Shown piece by piece: positions 32,986-43,439 of a DNA stretch of 64,000 nt (position 1 is the first letter of the stretch; every line of letters begins with the position of its first letter). Made by a program: the position numbers and the translations under genes. Source of the DNA: Trichobilharzia szidati. Taxonomy: Eukaryota; Platyhelminthes; Trematoda; Strigeidida; Schistosomatidae. A model generated the notes under the pieces. That model searched no databases. It saw only the letters and a list, made by a program, of their open reading frames with translations, and was not told the DNA's origin. The stretch lies in contig OX235272.1 in assembly GCA_944472155.2 (NCBI GenBank), positions 15,050,354 to 15,114,353 on the forward strand, read 5' to 3'.

Positions 32986-33670
32986 GGCTGTGAGACCTGG
33001 ACATTGAGAGCGGAAGACATGAAAAGATTAGCTAACTTTCTATGATCATAGGTGTCTGCGTTCTATCTCCCGTGTGAAGTGGTATAAGAGAGTGAGCAAT
33101 ATTGAGGTTAGGCGTCGAGTTCTAAGTAAGGAGGGGAAATCAGTCGACGAGACTGCGAAATTGCATCAACTGAGATGGTTAGGACATGTGCTACGTATGC
33201 CTAGCATAGCTATCGCCTTCCTCGTCAATGGGCAATGTTAGCTGATATAGAGTCAGGCTGGAAAAGAGCTAGTCAGTGGCGGTCAAACGAAAACATGGCA
33301 CCAATCAATGAAATCTACAACAGTTAGTTTAAGCCAGCCACGTAGGAAAGTGTAGACTTCCTCGTTGGGGTCCTCGGAATGGTTAAAACCAATGGTTGGA
33401 AACAATTGGTGACATGGCTCAAAATCGTTGTCAATGGCTCGGCGCAGATGCATCCACTCGTTGTGACTCATGATTTCCAATGAAACTGTTTTGTTCTTCG
33501 TTATTACTATTCCTTTGTATCACACCTCTGTTTACTTTCTATGTATTATGCATTTCTCCTACTTTCTTCTCTTGCTTTGTGTGCTTCATGGAATGAATTG
33601 TGGCGACTTGAACTTCCGCACATATGTGCAAAGTTCTATGTCGAAAACAGACCGACCGACCGACTACAAA
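32985..33670 (+). mobile_element. RTE-A 3' region, twin of 35235-36020
   Basis: Sense copy, with the tctatctcccgtgtgaagtg segment, LRWLGHVLRMPS equivalent (with an extra atagct), and cacatatgtgcaaagttcta before gaccgaccgacc. It shares private changes with the inverted copy at 35235-36020: aactttctatgatcat, tcatggaatgaattgtggcg and tggttaaaaccaatgg. Confidence 0.8.
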
Positions 33671-33908
33671 TGTTCATTTGACAGGTAGCCGGATATGTGC
33701 CAAAAGTGGCGAAAATTGGCATATGTTGGCAGACAGTTAATCCATCTCGTAACTATCGGTGTACACTATCACTGAAGACGATAATAACATAAAATACGAC
33801 ACTGGAATATTATAATATCAAATAGTAAATTAAAAAATTTGTTTAAACTAATGGAGTTGGGTAATCACCTTAGAAATAATAAACAACACTAAAGGGACAA
33901 TAACTCAC

Positions 33909-34002
33909 ATGAAAAATCTGCAAATCCTGCCTTTGTTTCTGGAAGATCTGTGAAATCATCGAATTCTGTAGGCTGTTTTCGAAGCGAACCAAATTTATCA
34001 AT
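33909..34002 (-). CDS. Non-repeated exon, 31 codons
   Basis: 94 nt, acceptor ..actttag, donor gtgagt, phase 0 to 1. It encodes IDKFGSLRKQPTEFDDF, then TDLPETKAGFADFS. It follows directly, in phase, on the acidic exon and precedes the exon at 29531. No family recognised. Confidence 0.75.
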
Positions 34003-34031
34003 CTAAAGTATAGGTAGAAATAAAAAACAAT

Positions 34032-34600
34032 ATTGGAGTGGGTTGAGTCACTCAGCATCAACAACAAAATTCGGATTTTCAATACAAACGTCAAGTCAGT
34101 CACTTCTTCTATACGGATGGATCAGAAACTTAGCGGCGGGTCATAAAGAATCAGTATTTCCAACAGCCTGTTGCAGACCTTTATCAACAACTGTCTTCGC
34201 TCTATAGTGAAGATCAGATGGCCGGAAACAATAAGAATCAACAAGAAACAAACTATGGGAACAAACAAAACAAGAACCAATCGCTCAACAACAAATATGC
34301 AGGAGAAGGTGGAGATGGATTGGACACTCACTGGCTGAGAAGGCCACTCGCTGGGTGACATCCCTTGTCAGGCCAAAGCTCGAGTGGAACCCGAAAGGGA
34401 AGCGGCGAGTGGGACTTCAGTGCAAGGGTGACATGGAGGAGATCGTGTGAAGAGGAACTGAAACAGTATGGAATAACATGGATGCAAGTGAAAAGTACAG
34501 CAGAAGACAGGGACAAGTGGAGACATGTAGTTGAAGCCCTGTGTTCCACTAGGAACCCAAGGGAACAATAATAATAATATACTAATTGGAGTGGGTTCAG
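34032..34600 (+). mobile_element. RTE-B, 537 bp, with 16-bp target duplication
   Basis: The body is 34048-34584; attggagtgggttgag (34032-34047) and attggagtgggttcag (34585-34600) flank it with one difference. It starts at NNKIRIFNTNVKSV, runs through RRRWRWIGHSLAEK and ends tgttccactaggaacccaag plus AATAAT units. It inserted 30 bp from the exon at 33909, right by its acceptor side. Confidence 0.85.
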
Positions 34601-35234
34601 TAAGCGAAAAACACAAAGAATGCAGTAAGTAATTACATCCACCAAATGACGTGGTAAAGTAAAACAAACCCCTTTTGAAAACTGCGGTAGATAAGACTAC
34701 TGAGTCTAGTTAACCAGAACAGACTGTTAGTGTATCAGACTATGTGCCACATATATTGTATGAGAGTTGATGACAATAATCAGCTGACCAGGATAAATGA
34801 AGTAGGTTTGGCGGGATTTCGAACCGAGGATCTATTGTGATACAAAAGTCGACTACTTAAGTCTATGAGATGTACCCACCCCCCCCCCCCAATGAGGTGT
34901 TTGAATATAACAAGATAAAATCATCTAAAATAACCATTTTATTATTTTCTGTAAATATTTAGTTTCTCTTAACGTATAACGATGAAGCAAATTTATCAGA
35001 GAAACGAAAGGCCTTATCAGATTTCCTTTCATGCAAAACGATCCTTTGTAGATTTTAATAGAAAATTTCAAGTGTTGGTTTGAAACGATTTTGATCATGA
35101 ACTGACTTGAAAAGTTCTTCATTAAGAGGTGAACACATTCAGCATGCATCTGTCTATTTGGAGTTTTTATGAGAAGTTGTGACCAGTTTGGTCCAGCAAA
35201 TGGGATGTGAAGAAAGACAGTGAACGACGGCATT
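34601..35234. other. Intron with a tRNA-like remnant
   Basis: About 34800-34880 shows gatttcgaaccgaggatcta and acttaagtctatgagatgta, a degenerate tRNA-SINE head on the minus strand; a C10-type run lies at 34879-34890. The rest is plain. Confidence 0.35.
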
Positions 35235-36025
35235 GAAAGCAGTCTCTGTCTGTCCGTCTGTTTTCGACATAGAACTTTGCACATATGTGCGGAAGTTCAA
35301 GTCGCCACAATTCATTCCATGAAGCACACAAAGCAAGAGAAGAAAGTAGGAGAAATGCATAATACATAGAAAGTAAACAGAGGTGTGATACAAAGGAATA
35401 GTAATAACGAAGAACAAAACAGTTTCATTGGAAATCATGAGTCACAACGAGTGGATGCATCTGCGCCGAGCCATTGACAACGATTTTGAGCCATGTCACC
35501 AATTGTTTCCAACCATTGGTTTTAACCATTCCGAGGACCCCAACGAGGAAGTCTACACTTTCCTACGTGGCTGGCTTAAACTAACTGTTGTAGATTTCAT
35601 TGATTGGTGCCATGTTTTCGTTTGACCGCCACTGACTAGCTCTTTTCCAGCCTGACTCTATATCAGCTAACATTGCCCATTGACGAGGAAGGCGATAGCT
35701 ATGCTAGGCATACGTAGCACATGTCCTAACCATCTCAGTCGATGTAATTTCACAGTCTCGTCGACTGATTTCCCCTCCTTACTTAGAACTCGACGCCTAA
35801 CCTCAATATTGCTCACTCTCTTATACCACTTCACACGGGAGATAGAACGCAGACACCTATGATCATAGAAAGTTAGCTAATCTTTTCATGTCTTCCGCTC
35901 TCAATGGCCAGGTCTCGCTCACGGCCATAAAGGAGGACGGAGCGGACTGATGAGCAGTACACATGCCCTATGATCGATAGTCAGATATCACATCTACTAA
36001 GCCAGAGACGGCGTAAACTGTAAAG
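35235..36025 (-). mobile_element. RTE-A 3' region, inverted twin of 32985-33670
   Basis: On the minus strand it starts ccgtctctggcttagtagat, with a tgtactgctcatcagtccgc (YCSxVRSVLLYG) segment, then the same distinctive sequence as 33030-33655. The tail has gacggacagacagag, different from its twin's, so these look like two insertions from one source rather than one inverted duplication. Confidence 0.8.
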
Positions 36026-36049
36026 CAGTAGCTTTGCATCACTTGAATT

Positions 36050-36280
36050 AACAAAATTTAGAATTCATGGGTTACAGGAATCCAACCCAGTTGTTGAGTG
36101 GTTAATGCACTGGCTCTGTAACCTGAAGGTCTTACTTTTTATTTCTGTTGGTGTCATGGGCACGTGTTGCTGAAGAGTCCGAAACAAGGACGAGGCAGAT
36201 GTTTAGTACTTCCTAATTATCAATGGTCCTCTACCTAATATCAGTTCATGATAAAATCAATCTTGAAATAATTACTCCTC
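36050..36280 (+). repeat. Sm-alpha-like SINE, degenerate
   Basis: Shows ttgagtggttaatgcactgg, tgtaacctgaaggtct, gttgctgaagagtccgaaac followed by aaggacgaggcagatg, and a tail similar to the SINE consensus. CTGAAGA is intact but gaaac has become gaggc, so no active hammerhead is expected. Confidence 0.55.
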
Positions 36281-36589
36281 AAAATAATACATAGATGTAC
36301 AATCGCAGAACCTGAAGAAGAAATTGCCGAAAACAATATTCTTTATTTACTAATTATTGACACATTGTCTAGTAGGAATTTTTAAAAGGTATGATGCTAG
36401 TTGTATTAAATCGACTGTATGCGATTATTCAAAAACTAAAAGCTTTCTTTCTCCATGTCCTCAATACCGACGTCTCCAACTACAATTTAATCAAGCACCG
36501 CTAACTGAAGTCTCTTAAGATAGTGAAATATGTTCAACTACTCATCTTAATTTATGTTCGATGTGATGCATATGTTCTGCTTTCGTGTC

Positions 36590-37005
36590 TCAAGAGGCGG
36601 AGAGAGACGGAGACAAGCTTTGTGATAGTTGAGTGCTGGTTTGGCTAGTGATTTGGTCGCTAATGGCTTAAATTCAATTGCAACCCAGATTTTTATTTTA
36701 TTTATTTGATCTGATTCTACTATTATTCATTACTTAATCGTTCTTCGAGACCATTGCTTTGCTCTCCAAGTGGAGTAGAGGACGTTAAGCTTCAAGCTTT
36801 GACATTTTAGTAGAAGTAGTGTCGTTAATTTAATGGGATGTGGGGGTTGCTAGCTTCACACTCAATCTCCCCTCCTCTCTTTCCCAGGTTTCCTATCGAC
36901 TAGTTAACTAGGAGACGTTTAGGAGTGCACCAGCCGAGAATCGAACCTGAACTACGTGCATGTTTGGCGAGCAATCATCAACCATTGAACCGCCAACGAA
37001 CAAAT
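36590..37005 (-). repeat. tRNA-Gly-like SINE
   Basis: On the minus strand the head reads gttggcggttcaatggttga followed by tgattgctcgcc, and a B-box ggttcgattctcggc, similar to a tRNA-Gly gene. A body follows towards 36590, with caagctttgtgatagttgag near its end. The related head at 41508-41579 is better preserved. Confidence 0.45.
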
Positions 37006-37069
37006 GAGACTACCAGTTAGCCACAACAATGTCTCACTTATAATATTGAATCTTATTATAGAAACAACT

Positions 37070-37855
37070 TTATGAGGCAGTTACTAACTTACACCATCTC
37101 TGGCGTAGGCGTGACATCCGACTATCAATCAAGGGACGTGTGTACTGCTCACCAGTTCGCTCCGTCCTTCTCTATGGCTCTGAAACATGGTCAATACGAG
37201 TTGAAGACATGAAAAGGTTGACTGTTTTTAATCATAGATGTCTACGATCTCTTTCTCACGTTAGATGGTATAATAAGGTAAGTAATGTTGACGTCAGGCG
37301 TAGAGTGTTGGGCAAAGAGGGAAAATCAATCGACGAGGCTATAAAGTTACATAGATTGAGATACCTGGCTCACGTGCTGCGCGTGCCTAACCATCGCCTC
37401 CCCCACCCCGACGGGCATTACTAGCTGACATAGGTGCAGGTTGGAAAACAGTAGGTGGTGGTCAAACAAAATCATCGCATCAATCAATCCATGAAATCCT
37501 TGACAGGTAAACTGAGTCAAGTCAGGTAGGGAGATGCAGACTTCCGGGTTGGGGCCATCGGGACTCTAAGAATCAATGGCTGGAGACAGACAATAGGTGA
37601 CATGGCTCAAAATCGTTGTCAATGGCTTACGCACATGTATTCAGTCTCTGTAATATTCAGTCACATATTCCTTTCTACCATTACTCATTCTGTTTCACTC
37701 TTATACTTGTCAAAACTCTATTGATTCTCTTCACTCATCTTCTTGTCATGTCTGCCTTTGTGCGCTATTTAGAACGTGGCAACTCGAACTGCTGCACTTC
37801 GATGCCAAGTTCTTTGTTGAATCCAGACAGACAGACAGATGAGGCAGTCAACAAC
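37070..37855 (+). mobile_element. RTE-A2 3' region
   Basis: A 94-codon open stretch from 37140 reads YCSPVRSVLLYGSETWSIRV, then EDMKRLTVFNHRCLRSLSHV, KVSNVDVRRRVLGKEGKS and LAHVLRVPNHRLPHP. The 3' part has cacttcgatgccaagttctt and the tail gacagacagacag. It is the best RTE-A2 copy here but lacks endonuclease and catalytic domains. Confidence 0.8.
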
Positions 37856-38036
37856 AATTTCAGATAGTCAGCTTACGTAAATATCGAAATGTTCATCCTT
37901 TTGGGTTTCATTGTGAACTATACTCAGCCTAACGGTTTGTTAATGGACAAACTATCAAATTTTCAATGAATAAAAATAGATTCTTAGTTTAACCAATAAT
38001 AAAACAGCAGATTAATCTGTATATAGAATAACTTAC

Positions 38037-38447
38037 ATCACCATCATGGATACCAATCTTTTTGTTATATAGATCTTTTGCTTTCAAATTTAATGAATGT
38101 TTAAATGTTGACATTGTTTCACTCCCACTTTCATCATCATCACCATCATCATCATCGTTATCATCATCGTCTGTCTCACTTTCCTCTGCTTCATCATCAG
38201 CAAAAAGACAGACACGACGTTTTGATGACTTCATGTTAACTATATCGTCATCGTCATCATCCTCGTCTGCATTTTCGTCTTCCTCTGCCTCCTCCTCCTC
38301 TCCTTCTTCCTCGTCCTCTTCTTCTCCATCATCTTCACCACCACTCCTTTCCTCTTCGTCATCGGTTGAACTAGAATCTTCAGATAATTCGCTACCTTCA
38401 GCCTCATCATCACCTTCAGACCATTCTTCATCACTGTTTGATGCTCC
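38037..38447 (-). CDS. Acidic exon, 137 codons
   Basis: 411 nt, the longest exon, acceptor ..ccacatag, donor gtaagt, phase 0-0. It starts GASNSDEEWSEGDDEAEG, passes a long Glu/Asp-rich run (about residues 10-70), a basic patch NMKSSKRRVCLFADDEAEES (about 70-90), a second Asp run, then GSETMSTFKHSLNLKAKDLY and NKKIGIHDGD. Basic patch next to acidic run fits a nuclear chromatin, replication or checkpoint protein. Claspin/Mrc1 proteins have acidic patches and a similar DDEAE theme, but low-complexity likeness is poor evidence. Antisense reading gives a Ser-rich chance ORF. Confidence 0.85.
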
Positions 38448-38524
38448 CTATGTGGAAAAGGCATAAAGAAGAAACAAGAAACAATATACTAATCAGTTAG
38501 AGAATATTGATTCTACAACGAGAT

Positions 38525-38705
38525 AACTAACAAAGTTACATGGGTTCCGGGTTCGAAACCTGGCGGTGGGTGCGTAATGCTGAAGAGTCCCAAACTAGGA
38601 CGAAACAACTGTCCAGTACTCCCAGGTTTTCCAGTGGTTCTCTAACTAATGTCAGCTCATGATGAAAATCCTGTAACGAATCAAATCCCTACAAACCAAC
38701 ACTTG
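38525..38705 (+). repeat. Sm-alpha-like SINE, good copy
   Basis: Shows ccgggttcgaaacctggcgg, then the hammerhead (separate entry), caggttttccagtggttctc, aatgtcagctcatgatgaaa and the tail ctacaaaccaacacttgaac. It directly adjoins an RTE-B relic at 38705. Confidence 0.8.
38574..38619 (+). ncRNA. Hammerhead ribozyme-like motif (type I) in a SINE
   Basis: Core boxes are intact: CTGAAGA (38580-38586) and GAAA (38602-38605). Stem II pairs GTCC with GGAC around CAAACTA. Stem I pairs gtaatg (38574-38579) with cagtac (38614-38619), one mismatch. Stem III is minimal: acaa with ctgt, one mismatch and no loop, as in short-stem hammerheads that work as dimers. The expected cut is after GTC at 38613. Consensus from other copies (GTACTG, ACAGCTGT) would pair fully. 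Activity of this copy is uncertain. Confidence 0.7.
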
Positions 38706-39115
38706 AACTACGTTACATATTTCACAGCTGACTTCGCTGGCTCCATACGAAAGATCAGATGATGGTCGGTTAGTACGAATAAGCAATAAGGAACTCTGGG
38801 AACGAATCAACCAAGAACCTATCCCTCAACAAACATACAGAAAAAAAACGGAGATAGATTAGATACACGCTGAGGAGACCGTCGAGTGAAATCATGCACC
38901 AGACAACCCTATTGAGTAGAGTAGAACCCGGATAGGAAACGGTGAGATGGACGTCTACGAATGACATGGAAGGGGCTGTCATGAGTTGGACGAAATGAAA
39001 GCTTATAGGCAATCCTAGAGCGGGTTAAGGAAGACTGTAGAGAAAGGAATGAAATGGAAATGTGCCGATAAAGCCCTATGTTCAAACTTGGAACCTAAGG
39101 GAATAGTAATATATT
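38705..39115 (+). mobile_element. Diverged RTE-B relic
   Basis: Has cagctgacttcgctggctcc, ELWERINQEPIPQQTYRKKT-like remains, gatgaggagaccg-type sequence and the 3' end ctatgttcaaacttggaacc followed by taagggaata. Highly worn. Confidence 0.6.
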
Positions 39116-39585
39116 TCACAGTATGGATCAGTAAGGTGTCCATTATGGCAGATTGAAGCGTATGTCACTTGATGATACTGATTGGCAGTAACATTATATC
39201 GCAAAATGATGAAAGTTAGAATTCGCAGGTTACTTACTGCATACCAGCTTCAACGATTGAATGGCCAGAATAATTACACTGTGAAATTACGTAATCACAG
39301 TTACCTTACGCATAAGAAAAAGAAAATGACACGTTGGAGACGCTGGTAAATAGCTAAGATCTGATCAAAGTTACTTTTTTAAACAGTTCATATAAAACTA
39401 TATTGATATGTAAAGGAACATAAAACCTCCTCTATAATGGTTAACTTCAGATACGCCTACCTAATAGACCATTTCATATGTTCTATTCTGTAATTACACC
39501 GGTGCACAATACGCTAGGGAACTGAATTCTTCATAAGATAATTGACTGGTGAAACACTAATTTATTGACTAAAGTCATATATTGA
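39116..39585. other. Intron, no feature recognised
   Basis: Plain AT-rich sequence; no exon, coding signal or known repeat. Confidence 0.35.
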
Positions 39586-40005
39586 CTAAGTCACACTCCA
39601 TCCACTAATTTCACCCAAGAGTAACTGGGTACCATCATCAACATTCATACAAGATGGATGGTTAATAGGCCTAGTGCATGAAAATCCTGGTCTTGGTAGG
39701 ATCTCATTTGGTCGGTGATGGCTGGCAATGAAATCCAAAACACGCTTTTGTCCTATCTGCGATTCATCATCAGGACGTACCTGCAACCCCATTCATTGAT
39801 GGTGTTCTCAAAGACACTCGAACCCAGTACTCCACTAGGCTACTGGGTTCAAATCTTAATCGGAACACCATAACTCAGTGGAGATGCAGGTACATCCAAC
39901 TGAAGAGTTGCAAATAAGATGAAAAGCGCGTTATGCATTCCACTACTAGGTCACTACCAACCAAATAACCCGTGTTTATCTCAACATATCGTCGAAACAT
40001 TCGTA
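39586..40005. repeat. Sm-alpha SINE pair, head to head, classical hammerhead type
   Basis: Minus-strand copy at about 39586-39830, plus-strand copy at about 39830-40000. The minus copy reads ctgatgatgaatcgcagata followed by ggacaaaagcgtgttttgga. The plus copy reads aactgaagagttgcaaataa then gatgaaaagcgcgttatgca and ttccactac. Both follow the classical schistosome hammerhead order (CTGATGA, CAAATAGGAC, GAAACGCG, GGATTCCACTGC), with damage in GAAA (now AAAA) and in stem II. The two B-box-like parts meet in the middle. Confidence 0.65.
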
Positions 40006-40147
40006 CTGAGAGTCAACATATAAACAAATTCAGTTAGTCAGTCAGTCAACTGACATGGAGGCACATATATTTGTCAGGTAGAATTTCTTGTCATTCATTT
40101 AAAGGCATTGCAACAAAGAGATGCGTACAAAGGACACAAACACATAC

Positions 40148-40372
40148 CTCAGTGTTTTCATTAGTTGACTTTTTTGAACCGCATAAACCTTCTTCTTTTA
40201 ATCGTGCTTCATATTGTTGTAGTCTTTTTTGACGCATTTTTTCTTCAAGAAGTTTTCTATGCTCCAACCACTTTTTTCTACTAGTTGATAAAACTGATGA
40301 TGAACTCGTAGAAGTTCGATGTGTAACTGTTTCCACTTGAAGCTCTTCTCTGTCGTTATCATTTGTTTGAAC
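40148..40372 (-). CDS. Basic coiled-coil exon, 75 codons
   Basis: 225 nt, acceptor ..tatataag, donor gtatgt, phase 0-0. It starts VQTNDNDREELQVETVTHRT, has a Ser/Thr stretch, then a helix-forming part SRKKWLEHRKLLEEKMRQKR and LQQYEARLKEEGLCGSKKST. The heptad-like Leu/Met spacing with alternating K/E suggests a single coiled coil of about 30 residues. Adjacent in phase to the acidic exon and to the exon at 44971. Confidence 0.85.
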
Positions 40373-40975
40373 CTTATATAATTGAAAAGAAGGAAAGAAG
40401 AAAAAGAATAATGAAAAGCATAACAGACAAGATGAAGAAGGACATATGATGAGTAAGCCAGTGTAAAGATGTGGGCCCATCAACTTCTAAGTACACGACT
40501 TTCAAATAATGACAGCCGGCTTCGAATCCTGTTTCATCAACCCCAGCCTGATTAACTGAACAGGATCATTAGTTTTCACGCACACACACACACAAATAAG
40601 TGCAACTCATACCATAGTATATAGGAAATCTAATATGGGCAACTGAGTCTAACAATAAAACAGGATCGGTCAACACACAATTACTTTCCAAGGGAATCAA
40701 TTACAATTTATCAACATTTTGATAATTTTCTCCAAAGCACTACTACAGCCCAACATCAGCTCACAAGTAAGTTCAGTTTTTCGTTTAGAATTTTAGTATT
40801 ATGGGGATTTTATGTTGCGACTATTTTATTATGTGAGCCATCTGACGAATTGCTATAGTGATATATATACGAAAAACGAATCAGCTGTTTAGGAGAAAAA
40901 AATATGCTTCAAAGAGATATGGTGGACTATTTGAATGAGTGGGCTACCTGAATTGCCATCCAGCACAATGCATCA
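40373..40975. other. Intron, no feature recognised
   Basis: Contains a short (CA)n near 40580 and a TA run near 40861. No exon or known repeat identified. Confidence 0.35.
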
Positions 40976-40979
40976 TATT

Positions 40980-41240
40980 TTCTCTAGTTCTTTTTGTCTT
41001 AACCATTTACAACTTTTTTTGATTGCATGGAGGATTTCATCATGAGCTGACATCAGTTAGAGAACCATTGGAAAACCTACGAGGGAGTACTGGACAGCTG
41101 TTTCGTCTTATTTTAAAAGTCTTCATCAGTACGCACCCACCGCCATGGTTCGAGCCCAGGACCTTCAGGTTACAAGGCGAGCTCGTAGACCATTGAGCCA
41201 CTGGGACCCGATCCAATGGTCCTTGAATTCTAACTTCTGC
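40980..41240 (-). repeat. Sm-alpha-like SINE
   Basis: On the minus strand: aggtcctgggctcgaaccat near 41150, gtactgatgaagactttta near 41125, gacgaaacagctgtccagta, and the gatgtcagctcatgatgaaa tail near 41040. The first hammerhead box in register is ATGAAGA and stem II is disrupted. Confidence 0.75.
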
Positions 41241-41590
41241 CAATTCACGACATAGCGCGACCATTTCGCAATGTCTTCTTCAATGAGTTACTGCCTCATC
41301 TTCAACCTGCTGCACTCTACTGATCACGGCTTCCCACTAGAACCCCAGGTTAACTGCTTGAATAGGGCCAGTCACTAGTGAGCATTTGAGCATTTTTTTG
41401 ATTACTGCTTGATCCCACACCGTATTTTTTGGTACAGGTATGGGATTTTCAGCATGTGATATCGGTGGTAGCCCCAATTTTGCAGGCCGACCATAGGTAT
41501 CCAATGTGCGTCGGCAGGGGATCGAACCCCGGACCATGTGCATGGTCGGCGAGAGTCCTAACCGCTGTGCCACCGACGCGCACAGTCGCA
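41240..41590 (-). repeat. tRNA-Gly-like SINE
   Basis: The head at 41508-41579 is 72 nt with a perfect 7-bp acceptor-like stem (gcgtcgg / ccgacgc), an A-box tggcacagcggttagg, tctcgcc like tRNA-Gly(GCC), and a T-arm with ggggttcgatccccT pairing. The D and anticodon stems do not pair, and a 250-bp body follows on the minus strand, so it is a SINE head rather than a working tRNA. Confidence 0.6.
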
Positions 41591-41904
41591 AAATGTACTT
41601 ACGGTCATTTTTAATTGGCTTTCTAACTATCAGTGTGCATTTCCGGGAGAGGGAAGGAAGGTTATATAAAAAGGGGTTAGTCTATGCTTCATATCGAACA
41701 CAATTGAGTTACGTTATATACTACAGATTGCTATTTCACTTCAGAATCGTGGATGAAGAGAGAATACATTATGCAACAAATTACGCTGAGAATTCTGCAT
41801 ATTGTGTAAACATTTTGTCCAAAATAAAGCCAATATTATTATTAATAGTAAAAGTAATGTTTACACGCTATATGACTAAAAATATCCATACTTAAATACT
41901 GACT

Positions 41905-42720
41905 GACTGGTTTTATCACAGAACTTTGCACTGATAAGCAGCAGTACGAGTTGTCACACTCCCTCCTCCATGTAGCATACAAAGCAAAAGGAGACAGTAA
42001 AGAAAGGTTCAAAAGAGAGAGAGAGAGATAATCAACAGAAATATGAGGCGAAAAGAATAGTAATCTCGAAGAACAACGGAACTTGATTGGATATTATAAA
42101 TCACAAAGAGTGGATGCATCTGCACCACTGAGAACGATTTTGAGCCATATCACCAATTGTCTACAGCCATTGGTTTTCATCATCTAGAGGACTCCAACCA
42201 GGAAGCCAATCTACACCTCCCTACGTGGCTGGTTTAAACTAACTGTTGTGATTTCATTGACTGATAATGCCATGTTTTGGTTTGACCACCATTAGCTCTT
42301 TTCCAGCCTGATCATATGTCAGCTAACATTGGCCGTCGATGAAGGCGATGACTACGCTAGGCATACGTAACACATGTCCTAACCATCTCAAGTGGTGTAA
42401 CTTCACAGCTTCATCAATTGATTTCCCCTCCTTACCTAGCACTCGACCGAAGCCTCACCTCAATATTGCTCACCTTATTATACCACTTCACACGGGAGAT
42501 AGAACGCAAGCACCTATGATCAAAAACAACTGGCCAGCCTTTTCATGTCTTCCACTTTCAAAGGCCAGGTCTCGCTCACAGCCATAAAGGAGGACAGAGC
42601 GAACTGCTGAGCAGTTCGCACGCCTTTTGGTTGATAGCCATATATCACGTCTACGCCAGAGACGGCATAAACTTGCATATGCGAAACTAGCCTTCTGTAT
42701 CCGTGCTGAGATTTCGTAAG
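41905..42720 (-). mobile_element. RTE-A 3' region
   Basis: The minus strand starts at cgaaatctcagcacggatac, passes cagtttacgccgtctctggc-like, a gtgtgaagtggtataataag segment, the LRWLGHVLRMP equivalent, and the 3' untranslated stretch with ctgcttatcagtgcaaagtt. The tail is short. Frame-broken throughout. Confidence 0.75.
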
Positions 42721-43435
42721 CAACTTAAATACTATGTAAAATATACTTGAATAAGACAAAAAATGATGTAACTCCATGCTGTTGTTAAACGCTCTGAGAT
42801 GTGTATTACATTGAGATTTCGATAATGTAATTTACGAACTGACATCAGTTGAGATCACTGGAACCACACAGCAATGGATTATGCGTCTCGATGTAGTTGT
42901 CTTCTCTGAGCTGGATGGTGGTTTAATTGAGAAGCTTTCATTGACTGTCTTCTAGACAACATCTTCAATATGAAGTTATGACCTATAAAGACAACGAATG
43001 CTTCGTAATCAAATCACACAGCTTAGAGAACACAACCATATCAAAATCATCCACTTGAGCTATATACCTTTGCCATTGTTTGAAAACTAAGCGTAATAGG
43101 GATCGAAATCATATTTGATATTTCATCCACCTTACTTTGGGATAACGTATTCAACAAAGTTAACCTTTTATTCTTGTAAATGTTGAAACTAAAAATAAAC
43201 ATAAATAAATAAATATTCTCTAGAGAAACAAGTGAACCTCGCCTAGATTACTAGGTCACTAGTATTCTAGCCGGTCCCAAGCCCGGATAAAGAGGGAGGG
43301 TTGGGGCGTGGTGCTAGCAACTCCACCCCCAAAACTTAACCAAATTGCTACTAAAACTTCAACGCACAAATATATTCAAAATTCTAAAAATAATAGAGAA
43401 ACAAGTGACATTTTTTTAAGATCCTCCAGGGTAGT
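42721..43435. other. Intron with an unassigned GC-rich repeat-like patch
   Basis: 43240-43335 (cctagattactaggtcacta, gccggtcccaagcccgg, agggttggggcgtggtgcta) differs in composition from its surroundings and looks like part of a mobile element I cannot name. The rest is plain intron. Confidence 0.35.
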
Positions 43436-43439
43436 GTGA

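Noticed and set aside
32985..36025. A single inverted segmental duplication around exon 33909
   Set aside because: Similarity stops at the RTE-A borders and the tails differ; the flanking intron is not duplicated.
38062..38466. A 134-codon serine-rich plus-strand ORF
   Set aside because: It is the antisense of the acidic exon (Glu/Asp codons read backwards give Ser). The exon has splice sites and matching phase; the ORF has neither.
41508..41579. A tRNA-Gly gene
   Set aside because: The acceptor stem and T-arm pair, but the D and anticodon stems do not, and a SINE-like body follows.
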